64,000 bases of DNA, from NCBI GenBank assembly GCA_965199335.1, contig CBDAQZ010000002.1, positions 124,001-188,000 of the forward strand. Reading direction: 5' to 3'. This document shows, piece after piece, positions 1 through 8,530 of this stretch (its first letter is position 1; each line of letters begins with the position of its first letter). Below the pieces are notes generated by a model that was not told the origin of the DNA, made no database searches, and was given only the letters and a program-made list of their open reading frames with translations. The DNA is from CBDAQV01 sp965199335 (GTDB lineage Bacteria; Pseudomonadota; Alphaproteobacteria; CALMVH01). A program made the translations under genes and the position numbers.

Positions 1-162
1 AACTCCCGACAGCTCGCGCACGAACGGGACGCACTGGATCGGGTCGGGCATCGCGCCGTCATCGGATTGGTTCCGGCCGGATGCCGAGCGTCCGGTATTG
101 CCGGACGAACAGGCTGTCATCCCGAATACTAGAAAAGCAAGAATCAGCGCGCGCAAAAGCAT
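1..162 (-). CDS. CHAP-domain lipoprotein, N-terminal part (runs off the left edge)
   Basis: The minus-strand frame opens with ATG at 162-160 and stays open for 54 codons to the window edge, so the gene is truncated here. The product starts with a short hydrophobic signal (MLLRALILAFLVFGMTAC) whose Cys18 could be a lipidated cysteine after a loose lipobox. A short polar linker follows, and then QCVPFVRELSG at residues 43-53. A cysteine followed by this kind of motif is the usual beginning of a CHAP (cysteine/histidine-dependent amidohydrolase) domain, with Cys44 as candidate nucleophile. The family cleaves peptidoglycan peptides; the histidine lies outside the window. It is downstream of, and on the same strand as, the ABC transporter genes. 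The CHAP assignment is inferred from this short motif only. Confidence 0.6.
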   Translation of the reverse strand, partial: MLLRALILAFLVFGMTACSSGNTGRSASGRNQSDDGAMPDPIQCVPFVRELSGV

Positions 163-263
163 CCCTGTTTTGTAAAAGTCGTCGATTTATAAAAGCTTTA
201 CAATAACGCCACCGATCGAATTTCAGGGATGACGATATCTGCCGGGTAAACTGTCAATCGGCC

Positions 264-1574
264 TTAGGCTCCCGGATTTTCCAGGCTGAACGTTTCGCTG
301 GCGTCGTCATAGGAAAACAACTCGGCGTAGCGGGCCCAGCGCGTGACCGCGCTCAGGGTCTCCTCGGCATCTTCGGCGCTCAGATGATCTTCCAGCTCTG
401 TTTCGAACCGCAACCGCGGCGCGCGGTGGTTGGGACGGTCGTCAAGCACGCGGCGGATATGCTCCGCCAGCGGCACGTGCTTGACCAGCTGGGCTGCAAA
501 CAGGCTTTTGCGCTGCTCGGTATCCAGCTCGGCAAAGGATTTACCGGATGTGGTTAGGGTGATATCGCCCGCCGCCAGTAAGGCAAATCCCAACAAATCC
601 AGCGTTTCGGCGACCGGCAGCAGTTTGTCGATCTCCATCGTCAGCTGATCGGCCAGATATGGCAGGTCGGCGCGGCCGCTATATTCGCTGGACGCCAGCT
701 CCTCCATCATGCCGGCCAGCACGTTGACCGAAACCGATTGCAACCGCTCGCCGATCGACGCCACGCTGCCCTTTGGCTGAACCGTCTTGACCGGGCGCGC
801 GGTCATCAGATTATAGATTTCGTCGACGATACGGCGGAACTCCGTATCCAGCCGGTTGCGCGGATGCGGCAGGGTCAGCGGCATCTCCATCGCCACCCGG
901 CCCGGGTTGGAGGCGAATATCATGATGCGATCGCACATCAGCACCGCCTCCTCGATATTGTGCGTCACCAGCAGCACCGATTTCGTCGGCAGGCGCTTCT
1001 CGCTCCACAGCTCGAGGAAGTCGGTTCGCAACGTCTCGGCGGTAAGGACGTCGAGCGCCGAGAAGGGCTCGTCCATCAGCAATATGTCCGGATTGACCAC
1101 CAGCGCCCGCGCAAAACCCACGCGCTGCCTCATGCCGCCCGACAATTCGCGGGGATAGGCCGATTCGTAGCCGTCCAGGCCGATCAGGTCGATCGCTTCC
1201 AGCGCACGGCGGCGGGTTTCCTTCTCAGGCACGGAAAGCGCCTCCAGCCCGATCTCGACATTCTGGAGCACCGTCAGCCAGGGAAACAGGGCGAAAGTCT
1301 GGAATACCATGGCAATGCCGTTGGCTGGCCCGTACACGCGATTGCCGCGATAGGTTACCTGCCCTGAACGAGGCTGGATAAGGCCTGCAATGATACGTAG
1401 CAAAGTCGATTTGCCCGAGCCGGAGCGGCCCAGCAAGCCGACAATCTCGCCTTCGCGCAGGGCAAGGCTGACATTTTCCAGCACCGCCTGATGCTTGGCG
1501 CCGCTGGCAAAATCGTGGCCTACCGTTTCGACGGCCAGAAGATTGCCAATGCTCATCGTTGCGCTGCCGCCCAT
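264..1574 (-). CDS. ABC transporter ATP-binding protein, nitrate/sulfonate/taurine type, with C-terminal AAA-associated domain
   Basis: Cytoplasmic ATPase of an importer, 436 aa. All ABC motifs are visible: Walker A GRSGSGKST (residues 49-57), Q-loop Gln92, signature LSGGMRQ (144-150), Walker B ILLMDEP with Glu169, and switch His205. The nucleotide-binding part resembles TauB/SsuB/NrtD. About 170 extra residues follow it; these look like the AAA-associated C-terminal domain found on NitT/TauT ATPases that partner double permeases. The ATG at 1574 is chosen because a strong GAGGGGAG ribosome site precedes it; a second ATG 18 bases downstream is possible. It starts 10 bases after the permease stop, so the two are co-transcribed. 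The substrate cannot be told because no binding-protein gene is present. Confidence 0.88.
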   Translation of the reverse strand: MGGSATMSIGNLLAVETVGHDFASGAKHQAVLENVSLALREGEIVGLLGRSGSGKSTLLRIIAGLIQPRSGQVTYRGNRVYGPANGIAMVFQTFALFPWLTVLQNVEIGLEALSVPEKETRRRALEAIDLIGLDGYESAYPRELSGGMRQRVGFARALVVNPDILLMDEPFSALDVLTAETLRTDFLELWSEKRLPTKSVLLVTHNIEEAVLMCDRIMIFASNPGRVAMEMPLTLPHPRNRLDTEFRRIVDEIYNLMTARPVKTVQPKGSVASIGERLQSVSVNVLAGMMEELASSEYSGRADLPYLADQLTMEIDKLLPVAETLDLLGFALLAAGDITLTTSGKSFAELDTEQRKSLFAAQLVKHVPLAEHIRRVLDDRPNHRAPRLRFETELEDHLSAEDAEETLSAVTRWARYAELFSYDDASETFSLENPGA

Positions 1575-1584
1575 TCAACTCCCC

Positions 1585-3333
1585 TCATGCCAGCCGGAAC
1601 CGGCGCTCGCTCCACTTCAGCAATGGCCGCCACAGGACCCGGTTGAAGACCAGAACGTAGAGGGACATGACGGCGATGCCCAGCACGATGTGCGGATAGT
1701 CGCCCTTGTCGGTCATCGCGGCGATGTAGGAACCGAGGCCGTGCGCCTCTACCTTGCGGTCGCCCCATGATACGGCCTCCGCTACGATCGTCGTGTTCCA
1801 GGCATTGCCGGTCGCGGCAAGGGCCCCGGTCAGGTAGTACGGCATGATCCCGGGAAGGATCACGCGCTTCCACCACAGCCAGCCGCCGATATGGAAATTA
1901 CGCGACGACTCGCGCAGGTCGTTGGGAAATACCGATGCTCCGGCAACGACATTGAACAGGATATACCATTGCGTGCCCAGCATGATCAGCGATGTCAGCC
2001 AGATCTCGGGGTTCAAGCTGAAATGCAGGATGGCGATTACGGCAACCGGGAAGAACAGATTGGCCGGAAAAGCGGCGAGAAACTGTGCAACCGGCTGTAC
2101 GATGCGGGCAAGTCCGGGGCGCAGACCGATATAGACACCTGCCGGCACCCAGATGAGCGACGAGGCAATCACGACGATGGCAACACGTATCAGTGTAACA
2201 GCCCCCAGAGCGAAGGCTTGTACGATGTCTGCCTGCGTCAATTCGGCGGATACCAGCCCATGCAGAAATCTGAGGCCGTCGTAAAGACATAGTGCGATCA
2301 GCCCATACCATAGCCAGTCCAGCCCACGCGAAGCCGTACGCGGCAATCTGAGCGGTTGCGCCCCGGCGCTGCCGATTCCTGGCAAGCGAAACGGTAGCCG
2401 CAACACGCGTCCCACAGGTTTCAGGATAGCATTGAGCATCCGCGCGCGCCGCAGGATGTTCAGGAACCATGACGAAGGGACAGGCCGGGACGAAGCGGTC
2501 GTATCGAACCGGAACTTGTCCGACCAGGCCACCAGCGGGCGAAACAGCAACTGGTCGTACAGCAGGATGACAACGGCCATGGTCAGGATGGTCCAGCCGA
2601 CCGCGGGTAAGTTTCGTTGCGCGATGGCAGTCGCCAGATACGATCCGATGCCGGGCAGGCTGATCTGGAGGTCCCCGACCTTGATCGCTTCGGCGGCGAC
2701 GATGAAGAACCAGCCGCCCGACATCGACATCATCATGTTCCACACCAGACCCGGCATGGCGAACGGCAATTCCAATCGCGTAAATCTTTGCCATGCCGAC
2801 AGGTGGAAACCCCGTGCCACCTCAGCCAGGTCCGTGGGAACGGTTTTCAGCGCCTGGTACAGGCTGAGCGTCATGTTCCAGGCCTGGCCGGTAAAGATGG
2901 CGAAGACGCAGGCCAGTTCCGGTCCCATAACCTCGCCGGGAAACAGCGCAAGGAAAAAGGCGACCGTAAAGGAAATATATCCCAGTACAGGCACCGATTG
3001 CAGTACGTCCAGGATCGGGATCAGTACCAGTTCGGCGCGGCGGCTCTTGGCGGCGGCCGTGGCATAGACAATGGTGAAAACAAAGGACACGGCCAGCGCG
3101 GCCAGCATCCGCAGGGTGGTCCGCAGCGCATAGAACGGCAGCATGGCAGGGTCGAGCGAGGGCAGGGCATGTTCGACCGTAATCAGCGGTTGGCCGGCCT
3201 GCCGCACCACCAAGGCCGCCAGCGCGGCCAGGCCGAAGACGAAGAGGAACGCCAGCAGATCCGCCGGTGTAGGGGCATAACTCAGCATGCCGCGATGTGC
3301 GCCGCTTCTCCCGGATCTTTTGGTTACGATCAT
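1585..3333 (-). CDS. ABC transporter permease, two fused permease domains (NitT/TauT type)
   Basis: Inner-membrane permease of 582 aa, about twice the usual 250-280 aa length. It contains two consecutive binding-protein-dependent transport domains. Each has its own ATPase-docking EAA-type loop: EVARGFHLSAWQRF in the first half and ESSRNFHIGGWLWW in the second, both followed by a LP...MP motif. The halves are joined by a basic, proline-rich linker around residues 280-340. One polypeptide may therefore replace the usual permease dimer. It is the first gene of a leftward operon with the ATPase downstream. The start ATG at 3333 lies 65 bases from the divergent tRNA-Leu. Family membership is clear; the transported compound is unknown. 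Confidence 0.87.
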   Translation of the reverse strand: MIVTKRSGRSGAHRGMLSYAPTPADLLAFLFVFGLAALAALVVRQAGQPLITVEHALPSLDPAMLPFYALRTTLRMLAALAVSFVFTIVYATAAAKSRRAELVLIPILDVLQSVPVLGYISFTVAFFLALFPGEVMGPELACVFAIFTGQAWNMTLSLYQALKTVPTDLAEVARGFHLSAWQRFTRLELPFAMPGLVWNMMMSMSGGWFFIVAAEAIKVGDLQISLPGIGSYLATAIAQRNLPAVGWTILTMAVVILLYDQLLFRPLVAWSDKFRFDTTASSRPVPSSWFLNILRRARMLNAILKPVGRVLRLPFRLPGIGSAGAQPLRLPRTASRGLDWLWYGLIALCLYDGLRFLHGLVSAELTQADIVQAFALGAVTLIRVAIVVIASSLIWVPAGVYIGLRPGLARIVQPVAQFLAAFPANLFFPVAVIAILHFSLNPEIWLTSLIMLGTQWYILFNVVAGASVFPNDLRESSRNFHIGGWLWWKRVILPGIMPYYLTGALAATGNAWNTTIVAEAVSWGDRKVEAHGLGSYIAAMTDKGDYPHIVLGIAVMSLYVLVFNRVLWRPLLKWSERRFRLA

Positions 3334-3352
3334 TATGCGCTCAAATTCCCTC

Positions 3353-3379
3353 TTTGCCGCTGCCCGCGCATGCTATAAC
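3353..3379 (+). promoter_or_regulatory. Possible promoter of tRNA-Leu
   Basis: TATAAC at 3374-3379 is a good -10 match placed about 20 bases before the mature tRNA-Leu 5' end. The upstream TTTGCC at 3353-3358 is only a weak -35 and the 15-base spacing is short. It lies in the divergent gap between the permease gene and tRNA-Leu. Inference only. Confidence 0.3.
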
Positions 3380-3398
3380 ACCAACCCCTAGCAGTTAT

Positions 3399-3483
3399 GC
3401 GGGCGTGGCGGAACTGGTAGACGCGCTGGATTTAGGTTCCAGTGACGCAAGTCGTGGGGGTTCGAGTCCCTTCGCCCGTACCA
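3399..3483 (+). tRNA. tRNA-Leu (anticodon UAG)
   Basis: An 85-nt class II tRNA with CCA encoded at 3481-3483. Acceptor strand GCGGGCG (3399-3405) pairs with CGCCCGT (3473-3479), with one G-U pair, and A3480 is the discriminator expected for leucine. Anticodon stem CTGGA/TCCAG encloses loop TTTAGGT, giving anticodon TAG at 3433-3435, which reads CUA/CUN leucine codons. A variable arm of leucine type and the TTCGAGTCC T-loop are visible. It precedes tig by 37 bases. Confidence 0.97.
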
Positions 3484-3520
3484 TGCTGATTGTCGTATCA
3501 TTCCAACCGGTTGTAGTCAG

Positions 3521-4840
3521 ATGAATGTCACAGAAGTAAGCAGCGATGGCCTCAAGCACGAATTCAAGATCGTGGTCGACAAGGCCGAGATCGAACGCCA
3601 GGTCGCGGCCAAGCTGAACGAGATATCGCAGCGCGTGAAAATTCCTGGCTTTCGGCCGGGCAAGATTCCGCTCCCGATCCTGAAACAGCGCTACGGCTCG
3701 TCCGTCATGGGCGAAGTGATCGAGAAGACGGTCAGGGACACATCCGGCAGGGCGGTGGCCGACAAGGGCCTGCGCCCTGCGCTGCACCCGAAGATCGAAG
3801 TGACGTCGTTCGCAGAGGACGGCAACCTGGAATACAATCTGGCGGTCGAGGTTCTGCCCGAGATTCCGGCGCTTGAATTGGGCAAGGTCAGCCTGGAAAA
3901 GCCGGTATTCAACGTCACCGACGCCGACGTGGACGAGGCGATCGGCAAGATCGCCGAGCGTCACAAGTCCACCGAGCCGGTCAAGACCAAGCGTGCCGCC
4001 AAGCTGGGCGACATCCTGACCATCGATTTCGACGGCAGCATCGACGGCGAGCCGCGTCCCGGCATGAAGGGCAGCGATTTCGACCTCGAGCTGGGATCTA
4101 AGTCTTTCATAGATACCTTCGAGGATCAGCTGGTCGGTGCGAAGCCGGGCGATCACCGCACGGTTACCGTAACCTTCCCGGCGGATTACGGCTCTACAGA
4201 GCTTGCCGGTCGTGAGGCCGTGTTCGAGGTCGATGTAAAGGACATGAAGAAGTCGATTCCTGCCGTTCTCGATGATGAACTGGCCAAGAAGCTGGGCATG
4301 GAAAGCTTTGAGAAGCTCAAGGAAATCGTCAGGACGCAGCTGCAGGGGGAATATGACGGCTTCACACGCATGAAGCTGAAGCGCGCCTTGCTGGACGATT
4401 TGGCGGACAAGCACGACTTCCCGGTTCCCGAAGGCATGGTCGAAATCGAGTTCGACGCCATCTGGAAGCGGGTCAAGGACGAGCTGGATGCCGGCAAAGG
4501 CGAGGAAAAGCAGGATGAGGACGAGCTGAGGGCGGAATATCGCGGCATCGCGGTTCGCCGGGTGCGTCTCGGCCTGCTGCTGAACGAGATCGGCCGGGCG
4601 CAGAACCTGCAGGTGACTCAGGAAGAGCTCAACCGTTCGCTCATCAACGAAGCGCGCGGTTATCCGGGCCAGGAACGCCAGATCATCGAATTCTATCGCA
4701 AAAACCCGCAGGCGATGGAAAATCTTCGCGCGCCACTTTACGAAGACAAGGTGGTGAGCTACGTGCTGGAGCAGGTGAAACTTAACGAGAAGCAGGTTTC
4801 GAAGGAAGAGCTTACGGCTTCCGACGAAGACGAAGGCTGA
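3521..4840 (+). CDS. tig: Trigger factor (ribosome-associated chaperone, peptidyl-prolyl isomerase)
   Basis: A 439-aa ribosome-bound folding chaperone that meets nascent chains at the exit tunnel. The ribosome-docking signature GFRPGKIP is near residues 46-53. An FKBP-like isomerase domain follows at about 150-245 (GDILTIDFDGSIDG through FEVDVKDM), then the helical SurA-like C-terminal chaperone arms. Length is typical. The start ATG at 3521 gives the expected beginning MNVTEVSSDGLKHEF; the ribosome site in front of it is weak. The gene is 11 bases upstream of clpP, the common alphaproteobacterial tig-clpP arrangement in which folding and proteolysis of new proteins are encoded together. Confidence 0.97.
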   Translation: MNVTEVSSDGLKHEFKIVVDKAEIERQVAAKLNEISQRVKIPGFRPGKIPLPILKQRYGSSVMGEVIEKTVRDTSGRAVADKGLRPALHPKIEVTSFAEDGNLEYNLAVEVLPEIPALELGKVSLEKPVFNVTDADVDEAIGKIAERHKSTEPVKTKRAAKLGDILTIDFDGSIDGEPRPGMKGSDFDLELGSKSFIDTFEDQLVGAKPGDHRTVTVTFPADYGSTELAGREAVFEVDVKDMKKSIPAVLDDELAKKLGMESFEKLKEIVRTQLQGEYDGFTRMKLKRALLDDLADKHDFPVPEGMVEIEFDAIWKRVKDELDAGKGEEKQDEDELRAEYRGIAVRRVRLGLLLNEIGRAQNLQVTQEELNRSLINEARGYPGQERQIIEFYRKNPQAMENLRAPLYEDKVVSYVLEQVKLNEKQVSKEELTASDEDEG

Positions 4841-4851
4841 GGAACCAAGAC

Positions 4852-5481
4852 ATGGACCCGATGGAAGTTTACATGAACACGTTGATTCCGATGGTGGTCG
4901 AGCAGACCAGCCGGGGTGAGCGTTCCTACGACATCTATTCGCGCCTGCTGAAGGAGCGGATCATTTTCCTGATCGGGCCGGTCAACGATTCGGTGTCCAG
5001 CCTGATCTGCGCGCAGTTGATTTTCCTGGAATCGGAAAACCCGAGCAAGGAAATCGCCTTCTACATCAATTCGCCCGGCGGCGTTGTGACATCGGGCCTG
5101 GCGATCTATGACACCATGCAGTACATCCGCCCTGAGATCACGACGCTTTGCATTGGCCAGGCAGCCTCCATGGGGTCGCTGTTGCTGACGGCCGGCGCTA
5201 AGGGCAAGCGGTTCTCGCTTCCGAACAGCCGCGTCATGGTTCACCAGCCCTCGGGCGGTGCCCAGGGGCAGGCGACGGACATCGAGATTCAGGCCCGCGA
5301 GATCCTGAAACTGCGTCAGCGCCTGAACGAAATCTATGTCAAGCATACCGGCCAGCCGCTGGATGTGATCGAAAAGGCGCTGGAACGCGACAATTTTCTT
5401 TCGGCAGAAGAAGCCAAGGATTTCGGCCTGATCGACGAGGTCATCTTCGAGCGTCCGCGCCCGGCAGCCGAGCCCACCTGA
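4852..5481 (+). CDS. clpP: ATP-dependent Clp protease proteolytic subunit
   Basis: Serine peptidase of 209 aa that forms the double-heptamer chamber of ClpXP/ClpAP. The catalytic triad is visible: Ser106 in QAASMGSL, His131 in VMVHQPSGG and Asp180 in LERDNFLSAEEA. The Gly-rich strand YINSPGGVVTSG (71-82) binds substrate. The start ATG at 4852 follows the tig stop by 11 bases; internal ATGs at codons 4 and 8 could also serve. The partner unfoldase gene clpX, normally next, is not here: only 156 bases separate clpP from lon, so ClpX must be encoded elsewhere. Confidence 0.97.
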   Translation: MDPMEVYMNTLIPMVVEQTSRGERSYDIYSRLLKERIIFLIGPVNDSVSSLICAQLIFLESENPSKEIAFYINSPGGVVTSGLAIYDTMQYIRPEITTLCIGQAASMGSLLLTAGAKGKRFSLPNSRVMVHQPSGGAQGQATDIEIQAREILKLRQRLNEIYVKHTGQPLDVIEKALERDNFLSAEEAKDFGLIDEVIFERPRPAAEPT

Positions 5482-5546
5482 TCATTTTGCCTTTGGGCGG
5501 CCTTGAATCGCAGGGCGATCAGGCCACTTAAAGTTAAGACCTTTGG

Positions 5547-5598
5547 CCTTACTCCCTTTAGGAGTAAGGTGGGGTCGATCTACTGCCGATAACGGCAG
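5547..5598 (+). promoter_or_regulatory. Two hairpins in the clpP-lon intergenic region
   Basis: CCTTACTCC at 5547-5555 and GGAGTAAGG at 5561-5569 form a perfect 9-bp stem with a 5-base loop. CTGCCG at 5583-5588 and CGGCAG at 5593-5598 form a second 6-bp stem with loop ATAA. Neither is followed by a U-run, so they do not look like terminators. They sit 40-90 bases before the lon start codon and could be leader or operator structures. Function unknown. Confidence 0.4.
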
Positions 5599-5637
5599 GG
5601 ATGCTTGAAATCAGGGCCCAAAACGGGGGATGACAGG

Positions 5638-8040
5638 ATGAATTCGGATCACGGAACCGTATACCCGATATTGCCGCTAAGGGACATCGTGGTGTTTCCG
5701 CATATGATCGTCCCGCTGTTCGTGGGGCGTGAGAAATCGGTGCGTGCCCTCGAGGACGTAATGCGTGAAGACAAGCAGATACTGCTTGCGACGCAGAAGA
5801 ACGCTGGCCAGGACGATCCGGGCCAGGAAGATATTTACGACATCGGAACCGTTGGAACGGTATTGCAGCTGCTGAAACTACCTGATGGCACCGTAAAGGT
5901 GCTGGTGGAAGGCGTGCAGCGCGCGCGGATCACGCGTTTCGTGGAAAATCCAGAGTTCTTCCAGGCTGAAATCGAAATGCTGGAAGAAGTCGAAAGCGGC
6001 GATCAGGAGCTTGAGGCCCTCTCCCGCGCGGTCATTACCCAGTTCGAACAATACATCAAGCTAAACAAGAAGATACCGCCCGAAGTTCTCGTTTCGATCA
6101 ACCAGATCGATGAGCCGGCCAAGCTGGCCGATACGGTTGCGTCTCATTTGTCGCTCAAGATTGCCGAGAAGCAGGTTCTGCTGGAATTGCCGTCCGTCGG
6201 CGAACGTCTGGAACGCGTCTATTCCTTCATGGAAGGCGAGATCGGCGTGTTGCAGGTCGAGAAGCGCATCCGCAATCGCGTCAAGCGCCAGATGGAGAAG
6301 ACCCAGCGCGAATATTATCTGAACGAGCAAATGAAAGCGATCCAGAAGGAACTGGGCGAGGGCGAGGACGGCAAGGACGAACTGGCCGAACTGGAAGACA
6401 AGATCGCCAAGACCAAGTTCTCCAAGGATGCGCGCGAAAAGGCTACGGCCGAGATGAAGAAGCTGCGCAGCATGAGCCCGATGTCGGCAGAGGCGACTGT
6501 GGTGCGCAACTATCTGGACTGGCTGGTATCGATTCCCTGGGCCAAGCGTTCCAAGATTCGCAAGGATATTCGCCATGCGGAGCGCATCCTCAACGAAGAG
6601 CATTACGCCTTGGACAAGGTCAAGGAGCGCATCCTCGAGTATCTTGCGGTGCAGCAGCGTACCGACAAGGTAAAGGGCTCGATCCTGTGCCTCGTCGGCC
6701 CCCCCGGTGTCGGCAAGACCTCGCTTGCGAAGTCAATCGCCCGTGCCACCGGTCGCAACTACGTCCGCATGTCACTCGGCGGCGTGCGGGACGAGGCCGA
6801 GATTCGCGGTCACCGCCGCACCTACATCGGATCGATGCCGGGCAAGGTGATACAGGGCATGAAGAAGGCCAAGACGTCCAACCCGCTTTTCCTGCTCGAC
6901 GAGATCGACAAGCTGGGCGCCGACTGGAGAGGCGATCCGTCCTCCGCGTTGCTGGAGGTTCTGGATCCCGAACAGAACGCCAACTTCAACGACCATTATC
7001 TGGAGGTCGATTACGACCTGTCGGATACGATGTTCATCTGCACCGCGAACACGTTGAAGATGCCGCAGCCGCTGATGGATCGTATGGAGATCATCCGGCT
7101 GTCCGGCTACACCGAAGACGAAAAGCTGGAAATCGCCCGTCGTCACCTGATTGCCAAGCAGTCGCAGATGAACGGTTTGAAGAAGAACGAGTTCAGCATT
7201 TCCGACGGGGCGCTCAAGGACATCATCCGTTATTATACGCGGGAAGCCGGCGTCCGCAGCCTGGAACGCGAGGTGGCCAACGTCTGCCGCAAGGTGATCA
7301 AGGAGATCCTGAGCGAAAAGGTCGAGGGCGTCGAAGTCACCTCCGACAATCTTGAGAAATATGCCGGTATCAAGCGTTATCGCTTCGGCCAGGCGGAAGA
7401 AGAGGACTCGATCGGACAGGTCACTGGTCTTGCCTGGACGGAAGTCGGCGGCGAGTTGCTGACGATCGAAGCCGTCATGCTGGCGGGCAAGGGCCGCGTC
7501 ACCATGACGGGCAAGCTTGGTGACGTGATGAAGGAATCGGTACAGGCAGCCGAGATGTATGTGAAGTCGCGCGCCCCGATATTCGGCATCAAGCCTACCA
7601 TCTTCCAGGCCAAGGACGTTCACGTCCACGTGCCGGAAGGGGCGACGCCGAAGGACGGTCCTTCAGCTGGCGTTGCGATGGTTACATCGATCGTCTCGGT
7701 GCTTACGGGGGTTGCCGTACGCAAGGATGTGGCGATGACCGGCGAGATAACCCTGCGCGGCAGAGTGCTTCCGATCGGCGGTCTAAAGGAAAAACTTCTC
7801 GCGGCATTGCGCGGCGGCATTACGACAGTCTTAATCCCGAAAGAAAACGAGAAAGACCTGGCTGAAATTCCCGATAATGTGAAAACAGGTCTTACGATAA
7901 TACCTGTTTCCACCATCGACGAATTGCTGTCGCACGCTTTGATCGGCCCGTTGTCGCCGATCGAATGGAATGACGAGATGCATACGCCCATCAGACCATC
8001 ATCGACCGATGATGATCGGGAGGAAGTAATCCGTCATTAA
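5638..8040 (+). CDS. lon: ATP-dependent protease Lon
   Basis: Cytoplasmic AAA+ serine protease of 800 aa that degrades misfolded and regulatory proteins. Domains in order: N-terminal substrate-binding domain starting VYPILPLRDIVVFPHM, a coiled-coil helical part, an AAA+ module with Walker A GPPGVGKT (residues 354-361) and Walker B FLLDEIDK, and the Lon peptidase domain. The Ser-Lys dyad is Ser676 in KDGPSAGVAM and Lys719 in IGGLKEKLL. The ATG at 5638 is chosen because a GGGGG/AGG ribosome site precedes it and it gives the usual N-terminus. An in-frame TTG at 5605 would add 11 residues but is unlikely. A terminator-like hairpin follows the stop. Confidence 0.97.
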   Translation: MNSDHGTVYPILPLRDIVVFPHMIVPLFVGREKSVRALEDVMREDKQILLATQKNAGQDDPGQEDIYDIGTVGTVLQLLKLPDGTVKVLVEGVQRARITRFVENPEFFQAEIEMLEEVESGDQELEALSRAVITQFEQYIKLNKKIPPEVLVSINQIDEPAKLADTVASHLSLKIAEKQVLLELPSVGERLERVYSFMEGEIGVLQVEKRIRNRVKRQMEKTQREYYLNEQMKAIQKELGEGEDGKDELAELEDKIAKTKFSKDAREKATAEMKKLRSMSPMSAEATVVRNYLDWLVSIPWAKRSKIRKDIRHAERILNEEHYALDKVKERILEYLAVQQRTDKVKGSILCLVGPPGVGKTSLAKSIARATGRNYVRMSLGGVRDEAEIRGHRRTYIGSMPGKVIQGMKKAKTSNPLFLLDEIDKLGADWRGDPSSALLEVLDPEQNANFNDHYLEVDYDLSDTMFICTANTLKMPQPLMDRMEIIRLSGYTEDEKLEIARRHLIAKQSQMNGLKKNEFSISDGALKDIIRYYTREAGVRSLEREVANVCRKVIKEILSEKVEGVEVTSDNLEKYAGIKRYRFGQAEEEDSIGQVTGLAWTEVGGELLTIEAVMLAGKGRVTMTGKLGDVMKESVQAAEMYVKSRAPIFGIKPTIFQAKDVHVHVPEGATPKDGPSAGVAMVTSIVSVLTGVAVRKDVAMTGEITLRGRVLPIGGLKEKLLAALRGGITTVLIPKENEKDLAEIPDNVKTGLTIIPVSTIDELLSHALIGPLSPIEWNDEMHTPIRPSSTDDDREEVIRH

Positions 8041-8050
8041 GACTTTGAGG

Positions 8051-8089
8051 CATGCAAAAAAACGTGCGATTGTGCCGTTTTTTTGCATG
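8051..8089 (+). terminator. Hairpin terminator downstream of lon
   Basis: CATGCAAAAAAACG at 8051-8064 and CGTTTTTTTGCATG at 8076-8089 are a perfect 14-bp inverted repeat around an 11-base loop, starting 11 bases after the lon stop. The A-run and T-run are inside the stem, not after it, so it is not a textbook Rho-independent terminator, but transcript end or 3' protection is the likely role. Confidence 0.6.
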
Positions 8090-8196
8090 TGACGGTTTGA
8101 CGGGGGGGCAAGGTTGCGCTAGACCGCTTTATCGCTACGGCGTATCCCGCGCGGTTTGCCACGCGGGTTTGTGAAACGATAAAAAGGGGCTCCTCC

Positions 8197-8496
8197 GTGA
8201 ACAAGAACGATCTCGTCAGTCATGTTGCATCCGCAGCCGGCATTACCAAGACCGACGCCACCAAGGCCGTCGACGCTATATTCGCCGGCATTTCCGACAC
8301 CCTGAAGAAGGGCGATGAGCTTCGCCTTCCCGGTTTCGGCAGCTTCGTCGTTTCCGCCCGTGCAGCCTCCGAAGGCCGTAACCCCCGCACCGGCGAGAAG
8401 ATCAAGATCGCTGCTTCGAAGCAGGTCAAGTTCCGTCCGGGCAAGGGCCTGAAGGATCACGTCAACGGCGTTAAGGCTGTTGCCAAGAAGAAGTAA
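8197..8496 (+). CDS. hup: DNA-binding protein HU
   Basis: Nucleoid protein of 99 aa that bends DNA as a dimer. The HU/IHF fold shows MNKNDLVSHVASAAG at the start, GFGSF at residues 46-50, the DNA-binding arm signature GRNPRTGEKIKI (about 60-71) and the KFRPGKGLKD C-terminal region. It starts at GTG 8197, supported by AAAAAGGGG seven bases upstream. It follows lon, as in many alphaproteobacteria, but the lon hairpin and a 156-base gap suggest its own promoter. A 6-bp stem (CCCGCG 8146-8151 with CGCGGG 8162-8167) lies in its leader. Confidence 0.96.
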   Translation: MNKNDLVSHVASAAGITKTDATKAVDAIFAGISDTLKKGDELRLPGFGSFVVSARAASEGRNPRTGEKIKIAASKQVKFRPGKGLKDHVNGVKAVAKKK

Positions 8497-8530
8497 GCGA
8501 TAGGCCGGATTTCCGGTCTCAAGACTATGG

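Noticed and set aside
738..1367. 209-codon plus-strand frame opposite the ABC ATPase
   Set aside because: The minus strand carries all ABC motifs; the plus frame is a shadow.
5502..5529. CTTGAA-like -35 of a heat-shock (RpoH) promoter before lon
   Set aside because: The downstream CCACTT does not match the -10 consensus well enough to support the call.
5605..5637. TTG start for lon giving 11 extra residues
   Set aside because: The extra residues are polar and unlike Lon N-termini; ATG 5638 has a better ribosome site.
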